Below the pieces are notes generated by a model, which made no database searches, was not told where the DNA came from, and saw only the letters and a program-made list of their open reading frames with translations. Positions 42,820-52,486 of a DNA stretch of 64,000 bases are shown piece after piece (positions within the stretch are counted from its first letter, which is position 1; each line of letters begins with the position of its first letter). The DNA lies in the NCBI RefSeq assembly GCF_001468465.1, contig NZ_LNSA01000012.1:1-64000 (forward strand), written 5' to 3'. The DNA comes from Sphingopyxis sp. H115 (lineage in GTDB: Bacteria; Pseudomonadota; Alphaproteobacteria; Sphingomonadales; Sphingomonadaceae). The position numbers and the translations under genes are program-made.

Positions 42820-43553
42820 CTCTTCCCCCTCAGATTGGCAAGGGCGAGACGGGCAACCGGCGCGCCCGGACCGTTGGCCCCGGCGAAGGTCTCGAGCACA
42901 TAAGCCACACTGGTATTGCCTGAGATGCGATCATGCGGCGGCGGCGCGGTCACACAATCGAGCTGATCGCAGGGCTCGAAATCGGTCGCTAGAGCCACAT
43001 AGGTAGGCACCCGGTCGACGCCGAAGGATCGAAACAGCCGGGGATCGATTGCCACGTTGCTTGCGCCAGACTGGTCTGTAACCTTGCGGATACCGCTGAT
43101 GAAGGTCTGCGGATTACCGGTGGAGAAGCCGCGGAAAACGACAACGCCGCCTGCTCTGGTCGTGTCGGCGATCATCTGTGCGAGCGCCTCTTCTGGCATC
43201 GACAGGCTGGCGAATGCCACGAACAGCGGCGCACCCTTGGGGCGGGCCATGCCGGCCCTGGCGCCAGCCACCATTTCGTCGAAGTCGACCGGGCCATCCT
43301 TGCCGGCGATCTGCGACACATCGAGGCCTTCAACTGCCTCATAGCCTTGCGCGACAACCGTCTGCGCCTCTTCGCCTTGGGTTTGCGCGTTAGCGGTAGC
43401 ATAGTCGAAGAGCGCCTGGGCGTCGGCCTTGAATGTATCGGCCCGCGCCTCGATCGCTTTCGGGTCGAAGTCCGTCAAATCCTGGGCAACGACGGCTGTA
43501 ACACCAAGCAGCAGGCTGGCGGCGAGAGCGGGGAAGAGTCCTCTGCGGTTCAT
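42816..43553 (-). CDS. trbC: TrbC, periplasmic F-type pilus assembly protein
   Basis: A 245-residue exported protein (signal LFPALAASLLLGVTAVVA). The C-terminal TrbC domain has a thioredoxin-like layout without CxxC: PLFVAFASLSMPEEALAQMIADTTRAGGVVVFRG, then VAIDPRLFRSFGVDRVPTYVAL. In some plasmids TraW and TrbC are fused; here they are separate. ATG 43553 gives the signal peptide, so the 46-codon upstream extension is rejected. It overlaps traN by ATGA. Confidence 0.92.
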   Translation of the reverse strand: MNRRGLFPALAASLLLGVTAVVAQDLTDFDPKAIEARADTFKADAQALFDYATANAQTQGEEAQTVVAQGYEAVEGLDVSQIAGKDGPVDFDEMVAGARAGMARPKGAPLFVAFASLSMPEEALAQMIADTTRAGGVVVFRGFSTGNPQTFISGIRKVTDQSGASNVAIDPRLFRSFGVDRVPTYVALATDFEPCDQLDCVTAPPPHDRISGNTSVAYVLETFAGANGPGAPVARLALANLRGKR

Positions 43554-43563
43554 TGGCGCGACC

Positions 43564-44604
43564 TCACAACATGCAGCAATTGCGTTTGCGCCAGAGGAGG
43601 AAGCCGACATCCTCGCCTTTGACGGGATAGACCTGCCCAGATTTGGGCAAGATCGTGGTCGCTCCAATCGGAGAACAGGCTTCGCGGCCACTCACCATGG
43701 GCGTCGGATTTACCTGCTGCATCCGGTACTGGCTCTTCTTGAGGATCGGCATGATGTACTTGGAACACAGCGCTTTCGATCCGCTGGTGCCCCAGGCGAG
43801 ACCCTGACGGTGGAGCTTGTAGACCATGCGCTCGGCCGCGAGCCGCGCTGACTGCTTGATGCCGATATTGGCACCAACATTGCCGTTCATCGGATACATC
43901 GAACCTTGGCAACCAGAGCACCAGAACAGCTCGTCCATTGGCAATCTTGCGCTGGCCGAGATGCAATCGGCCGAGCAGGCGGCCTGCGCGATGACTGAGG
44001 TGAAAAGGGCGGCCTCGGGATTGAGCAGAGATGCCAGCTCGTCGTCCTGCCAAAGCGGATCGATCTCGCTCATATAGGCAACGTCGAACGAGCTCGCCTC
44101 GAGACAGAGGAAATCGGTCACCACCTCGAGCCAGTAGAGAAGCGGGTAGATGTAATAGTGCACGTGGTATTTGGCGGTGCGCTGGGACTGGCCCCCTAGC
44201 TGCGCGCCATCCGAGGCATAACCGTTACCGATCGAAAAACCGGGGTCGAGCTTGATGCCGCCAAGGTTCGGAAAGCACCACGGCTTGGTCGAGACATCAA
44301 TCAGCCGGACCGGCTCCCAGAACCCGATTGCAAGGCCGATGCGCGGCACCGGCGTGCCGCAGGCGCAGATCGGAAGATCCGGATTGTCGGTGTCAGTACG
44401 CGATGATGGCCAAATCTTGAGCGACCCCAGCGACAAGGGGAACATGCAGCCCCAGCACACATCGGTCACCGGATTGACGAAACTGCCTGAGCACCGGCCA
44501 GGCCCGCTCGGAAGACCCTGAGCCAGAACCGGAGGGGCCAGCACGGTTGCCGCCATAAACAGGGACGCAAAGCCCAGGAGGAGCGCAAGGAGCCTAGAGC
44601 GCAT
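43564..44604 (-). CDS. traU: TraU, periplasmic mating protein
   Basis: A 346-residue exported protein with signal LLALLLGFASLFMAATVLAPPVLA and the Cys-rich TraU pattern (DVCWGCMFPLSLG, PICACGTPVPRIGLAIGFWEPVR, LFWCSGCQGSMYPMNG). F TraU has 330 residues and is needed for DNA transfer more than for pili. It overlaps the small gene upstream by 11 bases. Confidence 0.95.
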   Translation of the reverse strand: MRSRLLALLLGFASLFMAATVLAPPVLAQGLPSGPGRCSGSFVNPVTDVCWGCMFPLSLGSLKIWPSSRTDTDNPDLPICACGTPVPRIGLAIGFWEPVRLIDVSTKPWCFPNLGGIKLDPGFSIGNGYASDGAQLGGQSQRTAKYHVHYYIYPLLYWLEVVTDFLCLEASSFDVAYMSEIDPLWQDDELASLLNPEAALFTSVIAQAACSADCISASARLPMDELFWCSGCQGSMYPMNGNVGANIGIKQSARLAAERMVYKLHRQGLAWGTSGSKALCSKYIMPILKKSQYRMQQVNPTPMVSGREACSPIGATTILPKSGQVYPVKGEDVGFLLWRKRNCCML

Positions 44605-44866
44605 CGTCTCTCTCCCTCATCAGCCAGGCATCATCCGCCGCGTTCTTGGCCCGGACCCAAAGGAACCCCTGAAGCAGAGCGAAGGTCGTAGCGCCTGCGA
44701 ACATTGCGAGAGCAAAGATGCCGGTTAGCGCCCGAAGTGCCCCGAACGAGACGACGAGGGCAGCGACCAGAAAGAGCCCGGTCATCGTGCGCAAACGTGC
44801 CGCCTTGAGCGCGCGCGTTTCGGGCGCAGCAAGAGGCGCCGGAACCAGATTGCGCCAGGAGTTCAT
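44594..44866 (-). CDS. Small two-helix membrane protein between traW and traU
   Basis: A 90-residue protein with two membrane helices (MTGLFLVAALVVSFGALRAL and IFALAMFAGATTFALLQGFLWV) and charged ends. It overlaps both neighbours, so it is part of the operon. Its size and position suggest a small accessory inner-membrane Tra protein; no family recognised. Confidence 0.65.
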   Translation of the reverse strand: MNSWRNLVPAPLAAPETRALKAARLRTMTGLFLVAALVVSFGALRALTGIFALAMFAGATTFALLQGFLWVRAKNAADDAWLMRERDDAL

Positions 44867-45525
44867 GCCCCCCTCCCCTTGCGCGCAATGGCTTGCTCAG
44901 TGACTATGAGGACGTCGCCCCGCTGCTCGACCAGCGCCGGGGTCCGGCGTATCCCGAAATAGCTGGTAAGACGGCCGTCCTGATCAAAGTAGAACCGGCG
45001 CTGGTGAGCCTTCATGAGCTCGAAGGGAGAGCCATCAACGAAGATGATCTTGGCGCGCGCATCACCCCCGTGCTTAATCGCCCATTCGACTTCTGCCGGG
45101 TCGTCTCCATCAACAAAGAGGAGCTTCTTGCTAAGCCCAGCAGCGGCAAGCGGGTTGACGCGCTGACCGGCCACAGCAATCGGGTTTCCTTTGTGATCGC
45201 GGATGTCCTTGTCGATCCGGATCGAGGGATCGAACTCCCAGCTCCGGGTCTCTTCCGCAGGCGAAATCCCGGAGACCGGGACCGGTCGCATCACCCTCGC
45301 CTTCACCTTTTCGGCGAACTGGCGATTCATCTGATCGAGTTTTCCGGTCGCAGCCGCATGGTCGAGCCGCGCCTTGATAACGCTCAGGAGATCTGGCTCA
45401 GCAATGGGCCAGGTCTGGCCCATCTGCCCGTGGTCGACGCTTTGCCCAGACACTGCCCCGCCGCTCGAAGCCGTCGCTGACACCGCAAGTCCGCCAGCAA
45501 CGAGGAAGGAGAAAGCGACCCTCAC
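44863..45525 (-). CDS. traW: TraW, F-type pilus assembly protein
   Basis: A 220-residue exported protein. GTG 45525 overlaps the stop of the peptidase gene (GTGA) and yields a proper signal peptide (VRVAFSFLVAGGLAVSATASS). The TraW core is present: WPIAEPDLLSVIKARL, RSWEFDPSIRIDKDIRDHKGNPIAVAGQRVNPL, LLFVDGDDPAEVEWA, and FYFDQDGRLTSYFGIRRTPALVEQ. It works with TrbC, TraH and TraF in the periplasm. Confidence 0.93.
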   Translation of the reverse strand: MRVAFSFLVAGGLAVSATASSGGAVSGQSVDHGQMGQTWPIAEPDLLSVIKARLDHAAATGKLDQMNRQFAEKVKARVMRPVPVSGISPAEETRSWEFDPSIRIDKDIRDHKGNPIAVAGQRVNPLAAAGLSKKLLFVDGDDPAEVEWAIKHGGDARAKIIFVDGSPFELMKAHQRRFYFDQDGRLTSYFGIRRTPALVEQRGDVLIVTEQAIARKGRGA

Positions 45526-46121
45526 AGGATTGGCTGCCCGGTGCCGACAAGCCGGTCGCGGCACACAAAACCGATGTGGGCATAGCGGCTGTCGAACCCG
45601 TCCTTGTGCGGTGTGCCTGCAAAAATGCAGCCTTCCGGCACAACCCCGAGCGGGCCAGCGGCAAGACGATCGCCGCGCTTCGTCATCGGTTTGATGGTCG
45701 CCACACGCTTGCCGTTGACGTGCACATCATTCCCGATGCGCGTCACCATGTCGCCCGGCAGACCAAGAGCGATCTTGGTGAAAGCCGCCGGCTTCGCCCC
45801 AAAATACTTGACCGTAATGGGATCATGACCGGGATGGAAAACCACATAGTCCCCGCGCACCGGAAAACGCCTGGCCTCGACCACGAACGCCCAGTTCGGG
45901 AGCGAGTCCGTCACGTTGATCATCAACGCGTGGTTCTCGCTCCACTTCGAAGCTGCGCTGAGGGCACCTGCAACGAGACAGACAGCAGCGATCGCCACAA
46001 GCCTGCCACCGGTCGAAAGGCGTCTGGTCGCACCTGTCTTCACAGGGGGCTCACTGTCCGACAAAAGCCGAGCAAACCCCTTGCGTTGAGCCGAACGAGG
46101 GAGCGGATCAGGGTTTGCCAT
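45522..46121 (-). CDS. S26-family signal peptidase of the transfer operon (TraF/TrhF type)
   Basis: A 199-residue inner-membrane serine protease with one N-terminal membrane helix (LVAIAAVCLVAGALSA). The catalytic Ser is in NVTDSLPNWAFVV and the Lys in FTKIALGLPGDMVT. C-terminal GVVPEGCIFAGTPHKDGFDSRYAHIGFV is the S26 box for substrate positioning. It probably processes the TraA propilin or other exported Tra proteins. It overlaps trbI by 14 bases. Confidence 0.9.
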   Translation of the reverse strand: MANPDPLPRSAQRKGFARLLSDSEPPVKTGATRRLSTGGRLVAIAAVCLVAGALSAASKWSENHALMINVTDSLPNWAFVVEARRFPVRGDYVVFHPGHDPITVKYFGAKPAAFTKIALGLPGDMVTRIGNDVHVNGKRVATIKPMTKRGDRLAAGPLGVVPEGCIFAGTPHKDGFDSRYAHIGFVCRDRLVGTGQPIL

Positions 46122-46659
46122 CGCGCTGACGCCCCTGATTGGCAGCCATGAAGGCCTGCATCTCTTGTTCAACGCGGGCCGCCTGACCCTGGGGAGCGGC
46201 GCCAAGCGCTTGGGCGGGTTGGGGACGCGGAACCTTTGCGTAAACGGCAGTCTTCACGCTCTGCGTGACGTCGGGAACCTCGCCGCCCACGATCGCCTCA
46301 TGAACGAGCACGACTTTCCCGGACTTCGACAGGCCAGATACAGTCTCATCAAGCGCTGCCATGAAGACAGCGGTCTGCCGCGCAGCAGTCTGCTCGTCGG
46401 CATTCGAGCGTGCCTGTGCCTGGAGATAATCCCCGATGATGCCCTGCAGCTGAAGCTGGACGAATTCCTGCTGCCCTGCCCCCTGTGCGGCAACACTCTT
46501 GGTCACCCAGGCCCCCCAGACAAAGGTCGCCGCAGCGCCCGCGAACAGGAGGATTTCACGAGCCGACAGCGCGGCAAAGCGACTGCGACGTCTGACCTGT
46601 GAGGCCTTTGCCGAAGCGGGTGTGGCAGGCGCCGCCATATGGTCGAAAAGGTCAGTCAT
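46108..46659 (-). CDS. trbI: TrbI-like pilus retraction/assembly protein
   Basis: A 183-residue inner-membrane protein of the F TrbI type. There is one membrane helix after a basic cytoplasmic head (EILLFAGAAATFVWGAWVT), then a periplasmic helical part with MAALDETVSGLSKSGKVVLVHEAIVGGEVPDVTQSV. F TrbI is 128 residues and affects pilus retraction; this one has a longer, Gln-rich tail. It overlaps the genes on either side. Confidence 0.85.
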   Translation of the reverse strand: MTDLFDHMAAPATPASAKASQVRRRSRFAALSAREILLFAGAAATFVWGAWVTKSVAAQGAGQQEFVQLQLQGIIGDYLQAQARSNADEQTAARQTAVFMAALDETVSGLSKSGKVVLVHEAIVGGEVPDVTQSVKTAVYAKVPRPQPAQALGAAPQGQAARVEQEMQAFMAANQGRQRDGKP

Positions 46660-47033
46660 TGGTCATCTCCGGCAATAGAAAAGGCTGAAATCAGGCTCGC
46701 GCGGCGGAAGAAGGCGATCAGCACAAAGCCCGTGAGCATGACGCCGAAGCTGATGGCCGCGAACTGGCCGCGTCTCGAAGCGTCGGCGGCAACGAAGCGC
46801 GACGCGAGATTGTCCAGATGAAGCATCAGGCCATCGAGAGTGAAGCCGCCAAGCACGAGGAAGAACAGCGTGGCGATGCCCAGGGTCGCAAGCGCGCTGG
46901 TGGCAAGCCAACCGCTGAACCGAAGGGCAATAACGACAAGATCCTGAGCGGCCTTCTTGCGGCGCGCAATGGCCGAGTGACGCATCGGGGAACGGCCAAG
47001 GGGACGTGCCAAGGGACGAGAAGGCGTGCTCAT
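46656..47033 (-). CDS. Small membrane protein between traC and trbI
   Basis: A 125-residue protein with a basic N-terminus and two or three membrane helices (LATSALATLGIATLFFLVLGGFTLDGLML and FAAISFGVMLTGFVLIAFF). It overlaps traC and trbI by ATGA-type junctions. No known Tra family recognised. Confidence 0.65.
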   Translation of the reverse strand: MSTPSRPLARPLGRSPMRHSAIARRKKAAQDLVVIALRFSGWLATSALATLGIATLFFLVLGGFTLDGLMLHLDNLASRFVAADASRRGQFAAISFGVMLTGFVLIAFFRRASLISAFSIAGDDQ

Positions 47034-49603
47034 TCTGCAGCCTCCCTCATCGGAAGATATTCAGGCACCTGATGCTCTTCAGGGAATGCGACTGCCTCGA
47101 TGGCATCGGGCATCCGGTAGCCACGCTGCACATAGTCCTCAATCTGAGCGAAGACGTGCGGGCTCGATGAATAGAGCGTGCCCGAAAACCGGTCGAGGAC
47201 CAGGCGAGCGACGCATTCAGTCTCTGGGCCGCGGATGAAAATGTCCGAGTAGTCGGTGCCGTTTCGCTTCAGCGACCGGAGCAAAGCCTCGGTCATGTTG
47301 TCCATCTCGAACCGGTCCGAATTGCGAAAATCCGAGATGGTTTCGCCCTTCTGCTGGAGGATGAGGAACCAGTCGGAGTTTTCGAGGGCGGCCCGCGAGC
47401 CTTCGGATTTGTAGTAATCGTGGATCGACTGCGTGGCAGTGATCAGCGCGCCGCCATATTTGCGGCAGGTGCGCGAATAGGTCTCGACGAAGTCGGCCAT
47501 CGCCCCGCCCTTCAGCATCTGCCAGGCCTCATCGATGATCAGCGGTTTCGGGATCGCGCGGTCCATCCGGCGCATGACCTGCGAGGCAATGAACATGATC
47601 GAGGTCAGAACGACGCCGCGCAGCTCCACCCGGGTCGCAAGGTCCGAGAGCTCGAACACGGTAAGATCGGCCGACAGATCAAGGTTGGCATCGCCAAGGA
47701 AGAACTTCCCGTATGTTCCCTTGGCCGCGAACGGCAGCAGCGAGGTCGCCAGATCATAAGCGAAGGGATGCTCGTGGCCCTTGAGGGCCTGCATCACGTG
47801 ATCGATGGTGCCGTCCCGCCCATGGGTGTCCCACACAAGATTGACCGCCTGGTCGATAAGCCCGCGCTCCGTGTCATTGAGCCGGGTCTCGTTGCGCGCC
47901 ATCTGCGACACGATGGATTTGAGCATCGCAAGGCAATCGACCAGATAGTCGTCGTCACCTTCGGCAAGGGCCTCGTCGATCATGCGAAACGGGTTGATCG
48001 AAATGCCCGAAGACAGCTTGAACTCGGTGAAGGTCCCGCCCAGCGCCTTGGCCATATGCTCGAAACTGCGGCCGTCATCGATCACGATGGTCTTGGCCCC
48101 GACCCCTGCAAAGCTTGCCGTGAGGTCCTGCAGCAGCACCGACTTGCCCGAGCCGGACTTGCCGGAGATCGCGACATTGTGGTTGCCGGCACTGTTCTGG
48201 AAGGGGGACCAGAATTGCGGCTGCCCCCGGCGACCTACGAAGAGCAGGTGCGGGATGTTGCCACCGATGTATTCGCCCTGGATCGGCGCAATCGCGGCAA
48301 GGTTCGCCGACCGCATGGTGCGCATGCGCTTCATCCGCTTGAGGTCGCTGTCGAGCCCGTCAGCCAGCAGCAGCGGAAAGTGCGCCATGAAGGCGGGAAG
48401 CTGGATATGGGTCTCGTCAATCAGATCCCACCCGCTCGCCTTGTAGAGAGCCTTCAGCGTGCGCTCGCAGGGCTCGCCCCGGCCCTTCGGCGCGATGATC
48501 GTAACAGCATAGTAGCAGGACACGAGCTTCTCGCCCTGCTTGACCCGGTCGGCAACGAACTGCCACTCAGCCGCTTCGGTACGCAGCTTGGGCACAAGCT
48601 TCACGCCCTTGCCTTCCGCAAGCGAGCTGGTGCGCACGAACTTGTAGCCGGCCTTCGCTTCGGAAGACTCCTGATTGGGGATCACTCCACAAGCCGTCTG
48701 CAAGACAGGACAAGGCAGCGAGAGCTTGGGGTTGAAGATGTCCCCAATCACCTTCTGGCTGTCCCAGGGTGCCCAACGATCCGGAAAATTGCGCACCGCC
48801 ATGGTGCGCACATCGAAGCGCTCAGGCACGAAGTCCTTTAACTCGGGCACGCCATCGACTGATGAGCCCGTTGGCCGCAACGACTGTGCCTCAAGCACAA
48901 GGCGGTCACGACCGACATGGGTGACGAGATCGCGCCTGATGCACTGCTCATTGATAGGATCGAACCGGTTGTATCCCGGCACTTCGTCGCCAGCGCCAGT
49001 GGACGGGGCGAGGATCTCATCGAAGAAGCGGATCAGGTCGGTTGGCGCGAATTCCTTGACCGGCACATCGATGGAATCGAGCGCGGATATGATCCCCTCG
49101 CGCATGGTAAGGAGGTCATCGGTCGAAAGGCCCGAACCGTCACTTATCCCGACCGCGAGCAGCACGCGAAAGCTCCGCACAAAGAACGGGCCATCGCTCG
49201 CAAGAGTGGACCATGCTCCATTGCGCAACTTGTCGACGCGGTGACGGGCGAGCGTCTGGAAAACCCCCGAAGCCTTGTAGCGCGGCAACGCCCAGGCCTG
49301 AAGTTTCTCAGCAACGCGCGGACTCGAATAGTTCGTGACCGAGAACTTGGTGCCGGGCAGAAGAATGTCGGAGAACAGCGACCCGATCACATCATTGACC
49401 CGGTCGTTTGCACCGACAAGCGGCGCGAGCTCGATGATGAAACCCTTCGAGCGGACCTGATGAAAGATACGCTTCTCCTCATCGAACGAGCGATACCCGA
49501 GGAAATGGGAGAGCATTGGCACGCTGGCAGGCCGAGCGTTCTGCTCAGGCTTGCGAGCGTCGCCGGTTACCAGATCGATGATGTTGGTGAAGGCCTGCAG
49601 CAT
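47030..49603 (-). CDS. traC: TraC, VirB4-like ATPase of the type IV secretion system
   Basis: An 857-residue ATPase that powers pilus assembly at the inner membrane. The N-terminal TraC domain (FLGYRSFDEEKRIFHQVRSKGFIIELAPLVGANDRV) is followed by the VirB4-type motor. Walker A is SGKSGSGKSVLLQDL near residue 480, and Walker B is PKPLIIDEAWQML with the adjacent YGGALITATQSIHDYY motif. Length is normal (F TraC has 875). Confidence 0.96.
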   Translation of the reverse strand: MLQAFTNIIDLVTGDARKPEQNARPASVPMLSHFLGYRSFDEEKRIFHQVRSKGFIIELAPLVGANDRVNDVIGSLFSDILLPGTKFSVTNYSSPRVAEKLQAWALPRYKASGVFQTLARHRVDKLRNGAWSTLASDGPFFVRSFRVLLAVGISDGSGLSTDDLLTMREGIISALDSIDVPVKEFAPTDLIRFFDEILAPSTGAGDEVPGYNRFDPINEQCIRRDLVTHVGRDRLVLEAQSLRPTGSSVDGVPELKDFVPERFDVRTMAVRNFPDRWAPWDSQKVIGDIFNPKLSLPCPVLQTACGVIPNQESSEAKAGYKFVRTSSLAEGKGVKLVPKLRTEAAEWQFVADRVKQGEKLVSCYYAVTIIAPKGRGEPCERTLKALYKASGWDLIDETHIQLPAFMAHFPLLLADGLDSDLKRMKRMRTMRSANLAAIAPIQGEYIGGNIPHLLFVGRRGQPQFWSPFQNSAGNHNVAISGKSGSGKSVLLQDLTASFAGVGAKTIVIDDGRSFEHMAKALGGTFTEFKLSSGISINPFRMIDEALAEGDDDYLVDCLAMLKSIVSQMARNETRLNDTERGLIDQAVNLVWDTHGRDGTIDHVMQALKGHEHPFAYDLATSLLPFAAKGTYGKFFLGDANLDLSADLTVFELSDLATRVELRGVVLTSIMFIASQVMRRMDRAIPKPLIIDEAWQMLKGGAMADFVETYSRTCRKYGGALITATQSIHDYYKSEGSRAALENSDWFLILQQKGETISDFRNSDRFEMDNMTEALLRSLKRNGTDYSDIFIRGPETECVARLVLDRFSGTLYSSSPHVFAQIEDYVQRGYRMPDAIEAVAFPEEHQVPEYLPMREAAE

Positions 49604-49609
49604 GGCGCG

Positions 49610-50344
49610 TTACTCCGGCGTTGCAGGGGGCGTTGCAGGGGGCGTTGCAGGGAATGAGGCGGCCTCGCGCCTCGGCAATCGCTGCTGTGATGCGAGGCGC
49701 TCGGAGACCTTCGCCTCGATCTCAGCGATCGGGTTGGCAGGCTGAGAAGCCGCTTGCTGGGCTGGGGCCTGCTGGATCGGCGCTGGGGTCTTTGGAAGAT
49801 TGGACGCCATGGCAGTCTCAGCGCCCACGGAACCTGGCTGACCGTCATCCAAGATGCCAGGGGCAATCGCCATGAATTGCGGTGCGCTCTCGGCGGCCGC
49901 CAACAGCCCCTGAGCACGCGCAGGCTTTGCACCTCGTAGCGCAATTGTCTCGAGAGCATCGCCCCGGCCCGGGAGCATCGCCTTAACTGGCACCGCGATG
50001 CGGGCATGGGCTGTGCCTGCGGCATCCGTGTAGCCCGGAAACACGACAGACAGCTCGTAACTCGGCGACGAACGCGCAACGAGGGCTTCGAAACCGAGCG
50101 ACTGGCCTCGCACAGGCGCGGAGATCCCGTCGTCCATCCGGAATGGACCTGCAGGGTTCAGAAGATCCGCCGAGGTCGTTTCCTCGATCCGCGCAATTGC
50201 GCTGTCATCGATCACCAGAGAAGGCGCGCAGATACCGTCTGCAGCCTCGCAGCGAAACTTGCCGCTGACGTTGGTACCGAGCGTCGTACAGGCCGACAGC
50301 CCGAACGTCACAGCCGCGATTGCCAATGCGCCTTTGGTGTTCAT
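49610..50344 (-). CDS. traV: TraV, outer-membrane core lipoprotein
   Basis: A 244-residue lipoprotein with lipobox GLSACTT (lipidated Cys at residue 19). Conserved TraV cysteines follow in FRCEAADGICAPS. The C-terminal third is Pro/Ala/Gln-rich, ending in a short PATPPATPE repeat. It forms the outer-membrane core with TraK and TraB. It overlaps the DsbC-like gene. Confidence 0.9.
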   Translation of the reverse strand: MNTKGALAIAAVTFGLSACTTLGTNVSGKFRCEAADGICAPSLVIDDSAIARIEETTSADLLNPAGPFRMDDGISAPVRGQSLGFEALVARSSPSYELSVVFPGYTDAAGTAHARIAVPVKAMLPGRGDALETIALRGAKPARAQGLLAAAESAPQFMAIAPGILDDGQPGSVGAETAMASNLPKTPAPIQQAPAQQAASQPANPIAEIEAKVSERLASQQRLPRREAASFPATPPATPPATPE

Positions 50345-51183
50345 GACACCTTCTCCTTCAGCCAGGTTTCGAGGAATTCGCGAGGGCGGAAGCCGTGAAG
50401 GACAGCGCCATCGTCGCGCACAATGACCGGGGTGCCGGTGAACCCATGTTGCCTCGCAAAGGCCTCATTGGCATCAAGGCCCGAGGTGTCGCAGCGCCGA
50501 CCGCTCGTGATCGCGCCTCCATCATAGGCTTCGTTCACCGCGCGGCGCTTGTCGGTCGCACAGATGACCGCCTCGGAGATTGGACGGGTGCCGAGCACCG
50601 AAATCGGGCGCTCAACGACCTTGACGTCGAGCGTCGCGAGGGTTTCGTGGAGGCGTTTGCAATACCCGCACCGGAAATCGCTGAAGACGGTGAGCGTCCG
50701 GCCACCCTTGCCCATCACGACGCTGCCGCTCGAGGGCAGAGCTGCCAGCGCTGCGGGATCGATACGTGGCAGTGGCTGCGCGCCGCCCGCACCTGCCTGC
50801 CGTGCCGGTGTCGGCTCGGCAGCGTCCTCTTGCTCCCCAGCGCCCCCCGCGCCGACCAGCATGTCCGGGTTCATCTCGAGCAACCGGGCGGCTGTGAGAT
50901 CCTGCTTGGTCTCCATGTCGTAGACACGGCCAATGATGAGATAGCGCGCCGAGCGGTCGATGTAGAAGAGGTTCTGGCGTGCCTGAACTTCGCAAACGCC
51001 CTCGATCTTGTCGCAGTCGATCGTGGTGATCTCGGTCTTGGGGAGACGTTTGACCAGCGCTGCCTTGATCGTCGCAGCGTCGTCTGCCGCCGCGGCATGA
51101 GCGGCGGCTGCAATTGCGGCGAGGGAGCCAGTGAGCGCAAGGGCGGCCCCTGCGACCTTCCATGTGGTCCATTTGAATTCCAT
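50341..51183 (-). CDS. DsbC-like disulfide isomerase of the transfer operon
   Basis: A 280-residue periplasmic protein. The signal peptide GAALALTGSLAAIAAAAHA is followed by a DsbC-type dimerisation region (LVKRLPKTEITTIDCDKIEGVCEV) and a thioredoxin fold with active site FSDFRCGYCKRLHE; the cis-Pro is in GFTGTPVIVRDDG. It would correct disulfides in Cys-rich TraN, TraU and TraV. ATG 51183 follows TGAGG; the longer version uses TTG overlapping traB. Confidence 0.93.
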   Translation of the reverse strand: MEFKWTTWKVAGAALALTGSLAAIAAAAHAAAADDAATIKAALVKRLPKTEITTIDCDKIEGVCEVQARQNLFYIDRSARYLIIGRVYDMETKQDLTAARLLEMNPDMLVGAGGAGEQEDAAEPTPARQAGAGGAQPLPRIDPAALAALPSSGSVVMGKGGRTLTVFSDFRCGYCKRLHETLATLDVKVVERPISVLGTRPISEAVICATDKRRAVNEAYDGGAITSGRRCDTSGLDANEAFARQHGFTGTPVIVRDDGAVLHGFRPREFLETWLKEKVS

Positions 51184-51191
51184 GACGGGCC

Positions 51192-52481
51192 TCAATTCCT
51201 GATGAAGGTGCCGTCGAGGAACACGACCTCGACCGCAGCACCGGTGGGCATCTCGACGACCGGCTGATATTGCTCGGCCCGTTCGATCAGATAATCGGAG
51301 AGAGTGTTCCCGGCGTTGGCCGCGCCGCCGCCAATCGCCTGAATGCCGACATCGGAAGCTGACGGGAGCACGGGATCTTGGGAAATCCGGGGGATCTGGT
51401 TGGCACCCTGGAAGGCGTTGCCTACCCCGCTCACCAGCCCTGCAAGAAAGGCTTGCGTGGTCAGCGAGCCTTCACGGCTGACAACCCGTCCGCGAACGCC
51501 GACTTTGCCGCCAAAGGCAATGAAGCCCTTGACCTCTGACACCGCAAAGCGCCCGCCGGGCTGCGCGCAGGTCATGCGCTGTAGCTTCACATAGACCTTT
51601 TCGCTGGAGAGATCGCCGTAAGCCGCACCATTGACCATGCAGCCCTGCACGCGGGTCGCGAGCAGCTTGCCGTCACCATAGACCGAGCGCGCCGGGCCCG
51701 TGATGCGCAGAAGAACCGGCAGAGGGTCACTCTGGCTGCGGGTATTGGTCGTCGCATCAACGCCGACCACCACGGTGGCATTCGCGATTGAATTGGGCGG
51801 AAGGTAGTTCGGGGAGTCGGTGTAAACCGCAGGGGCCTTGGCGGGATCAATGCGCGAGCCCGTCCCGCCTGCTTGCGCGAAGGACACCATCTGCACGTCG
51901 CTGCCGCGGCGGGGGATTGCGGCGGAAGGTGCGCCGGATGCAGCTGGCGAAGACACGCCCATATCACGGGCAGCCGCAACAGGTCCGGGCGCAGTCGGGC
52001 GGGCATTGCCCCTGGTGACCTGCTGGCGCAGTTGCTGGTTCTCACGCTCATAGGCCTCGAGTACCTGCTGCCCGTCGCGCGCCATCGCGGCATTTTCACC
52101 GCGCAGAGCCTGAATCTCGCTTTGCAACTGCGCAACCTGGCCAGCCTGCGCTTCGACGCCCTTGAGACGCTGATCCTGGGAGTTAACCTGACCCTCGTAG
52201 ATGGCCATCCATTCCTGATCGACGCGCTGTCGGTTCATCAGGGCATCAGTCGAAACCTCGGTCTCGTGCCCAGGCTTGGTTGCCTCTTCAACCACGGTTT
52301 CCGTCCGCAAGACATACATGGTCGAAGCCACGACCGCGACACCACCCAGCCCAAAAAACAGCATTCTCTGCCGCTTCTGTGCCTTGTCATTGTCGATGAT
52401 CGAGCCCGTTTCATCGACCGCATCGCGGCCATCGGCCTCGGCGCCATCCAGATCCTTGGGCTTGCGCTTGAGAAAATCCAT
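51192..52481 (-). CDS. traB: TraB, VirB10-like envelope-spanning protein
   Basis: A 429-residue protein with a cytoplasmic head, one membrane helix (MLFFGLGGVAVVASTMYVL) and a coiled coil (EAQAGQVAQLQSEIQALRGENAAMARDGQQ). The C-terminal VirB10/TraB beta-barrel domain includes NSIANATVVVGVDATTN, LLATRVQGCMVNGAAYGDLSSEKVYVKL and FIAFGGKVGVRGRVV. It links inner and outer membranes with TraK and TraV. Confidence 0.95.
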   Translation of the reverse strand: MDFLKRKPKDLDGAEADGRDAVDETGSIIDNDKAQKRQRMLFFGLGGVAVVASTMYVLRTETVVEEATKPGHETEVSTDALMNRQRVDQEWMAIYEGQVNSQDQRLKGVEAQAGQVAQLQSEIQALRGENAAMARDGQQVLEAYERENQQLRQQVTRGNARPTAPGPVAAARDMGVSSPAASGAPSAAIPRRGSDVQMVSFAQAGGTGSRIDPAKAPAVYTDSPNYLPPNSIANATVVVGVDATTNTRSQSDPLPVLLRITGPARSVYGDGKLLATRVQGCMVNGAAYGDLSSEKVYVKLQRMTCAQPGGRFAVSEVKGFIAFGGKVGVRGRVVSREGSLTTQAFLAGLVSGVGNAFQGANQIPRISQDPVLPSASDVGIQAIGGGAANAGNTLSDYLIERAEQYQPVVEMPTGAAVEVVFLDGTFIRN

Positions 52482-52486
52482 GAGGC

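Noticed and set aside
47420-48841. Long plus-strand open frame (473 codons) inside traC
   Set aside because: Entirely antisense to the conserved TraC ATPase, Arg/His-rich composition typical of a shadow in GC-rich DNA, and no ribosome-binding site.
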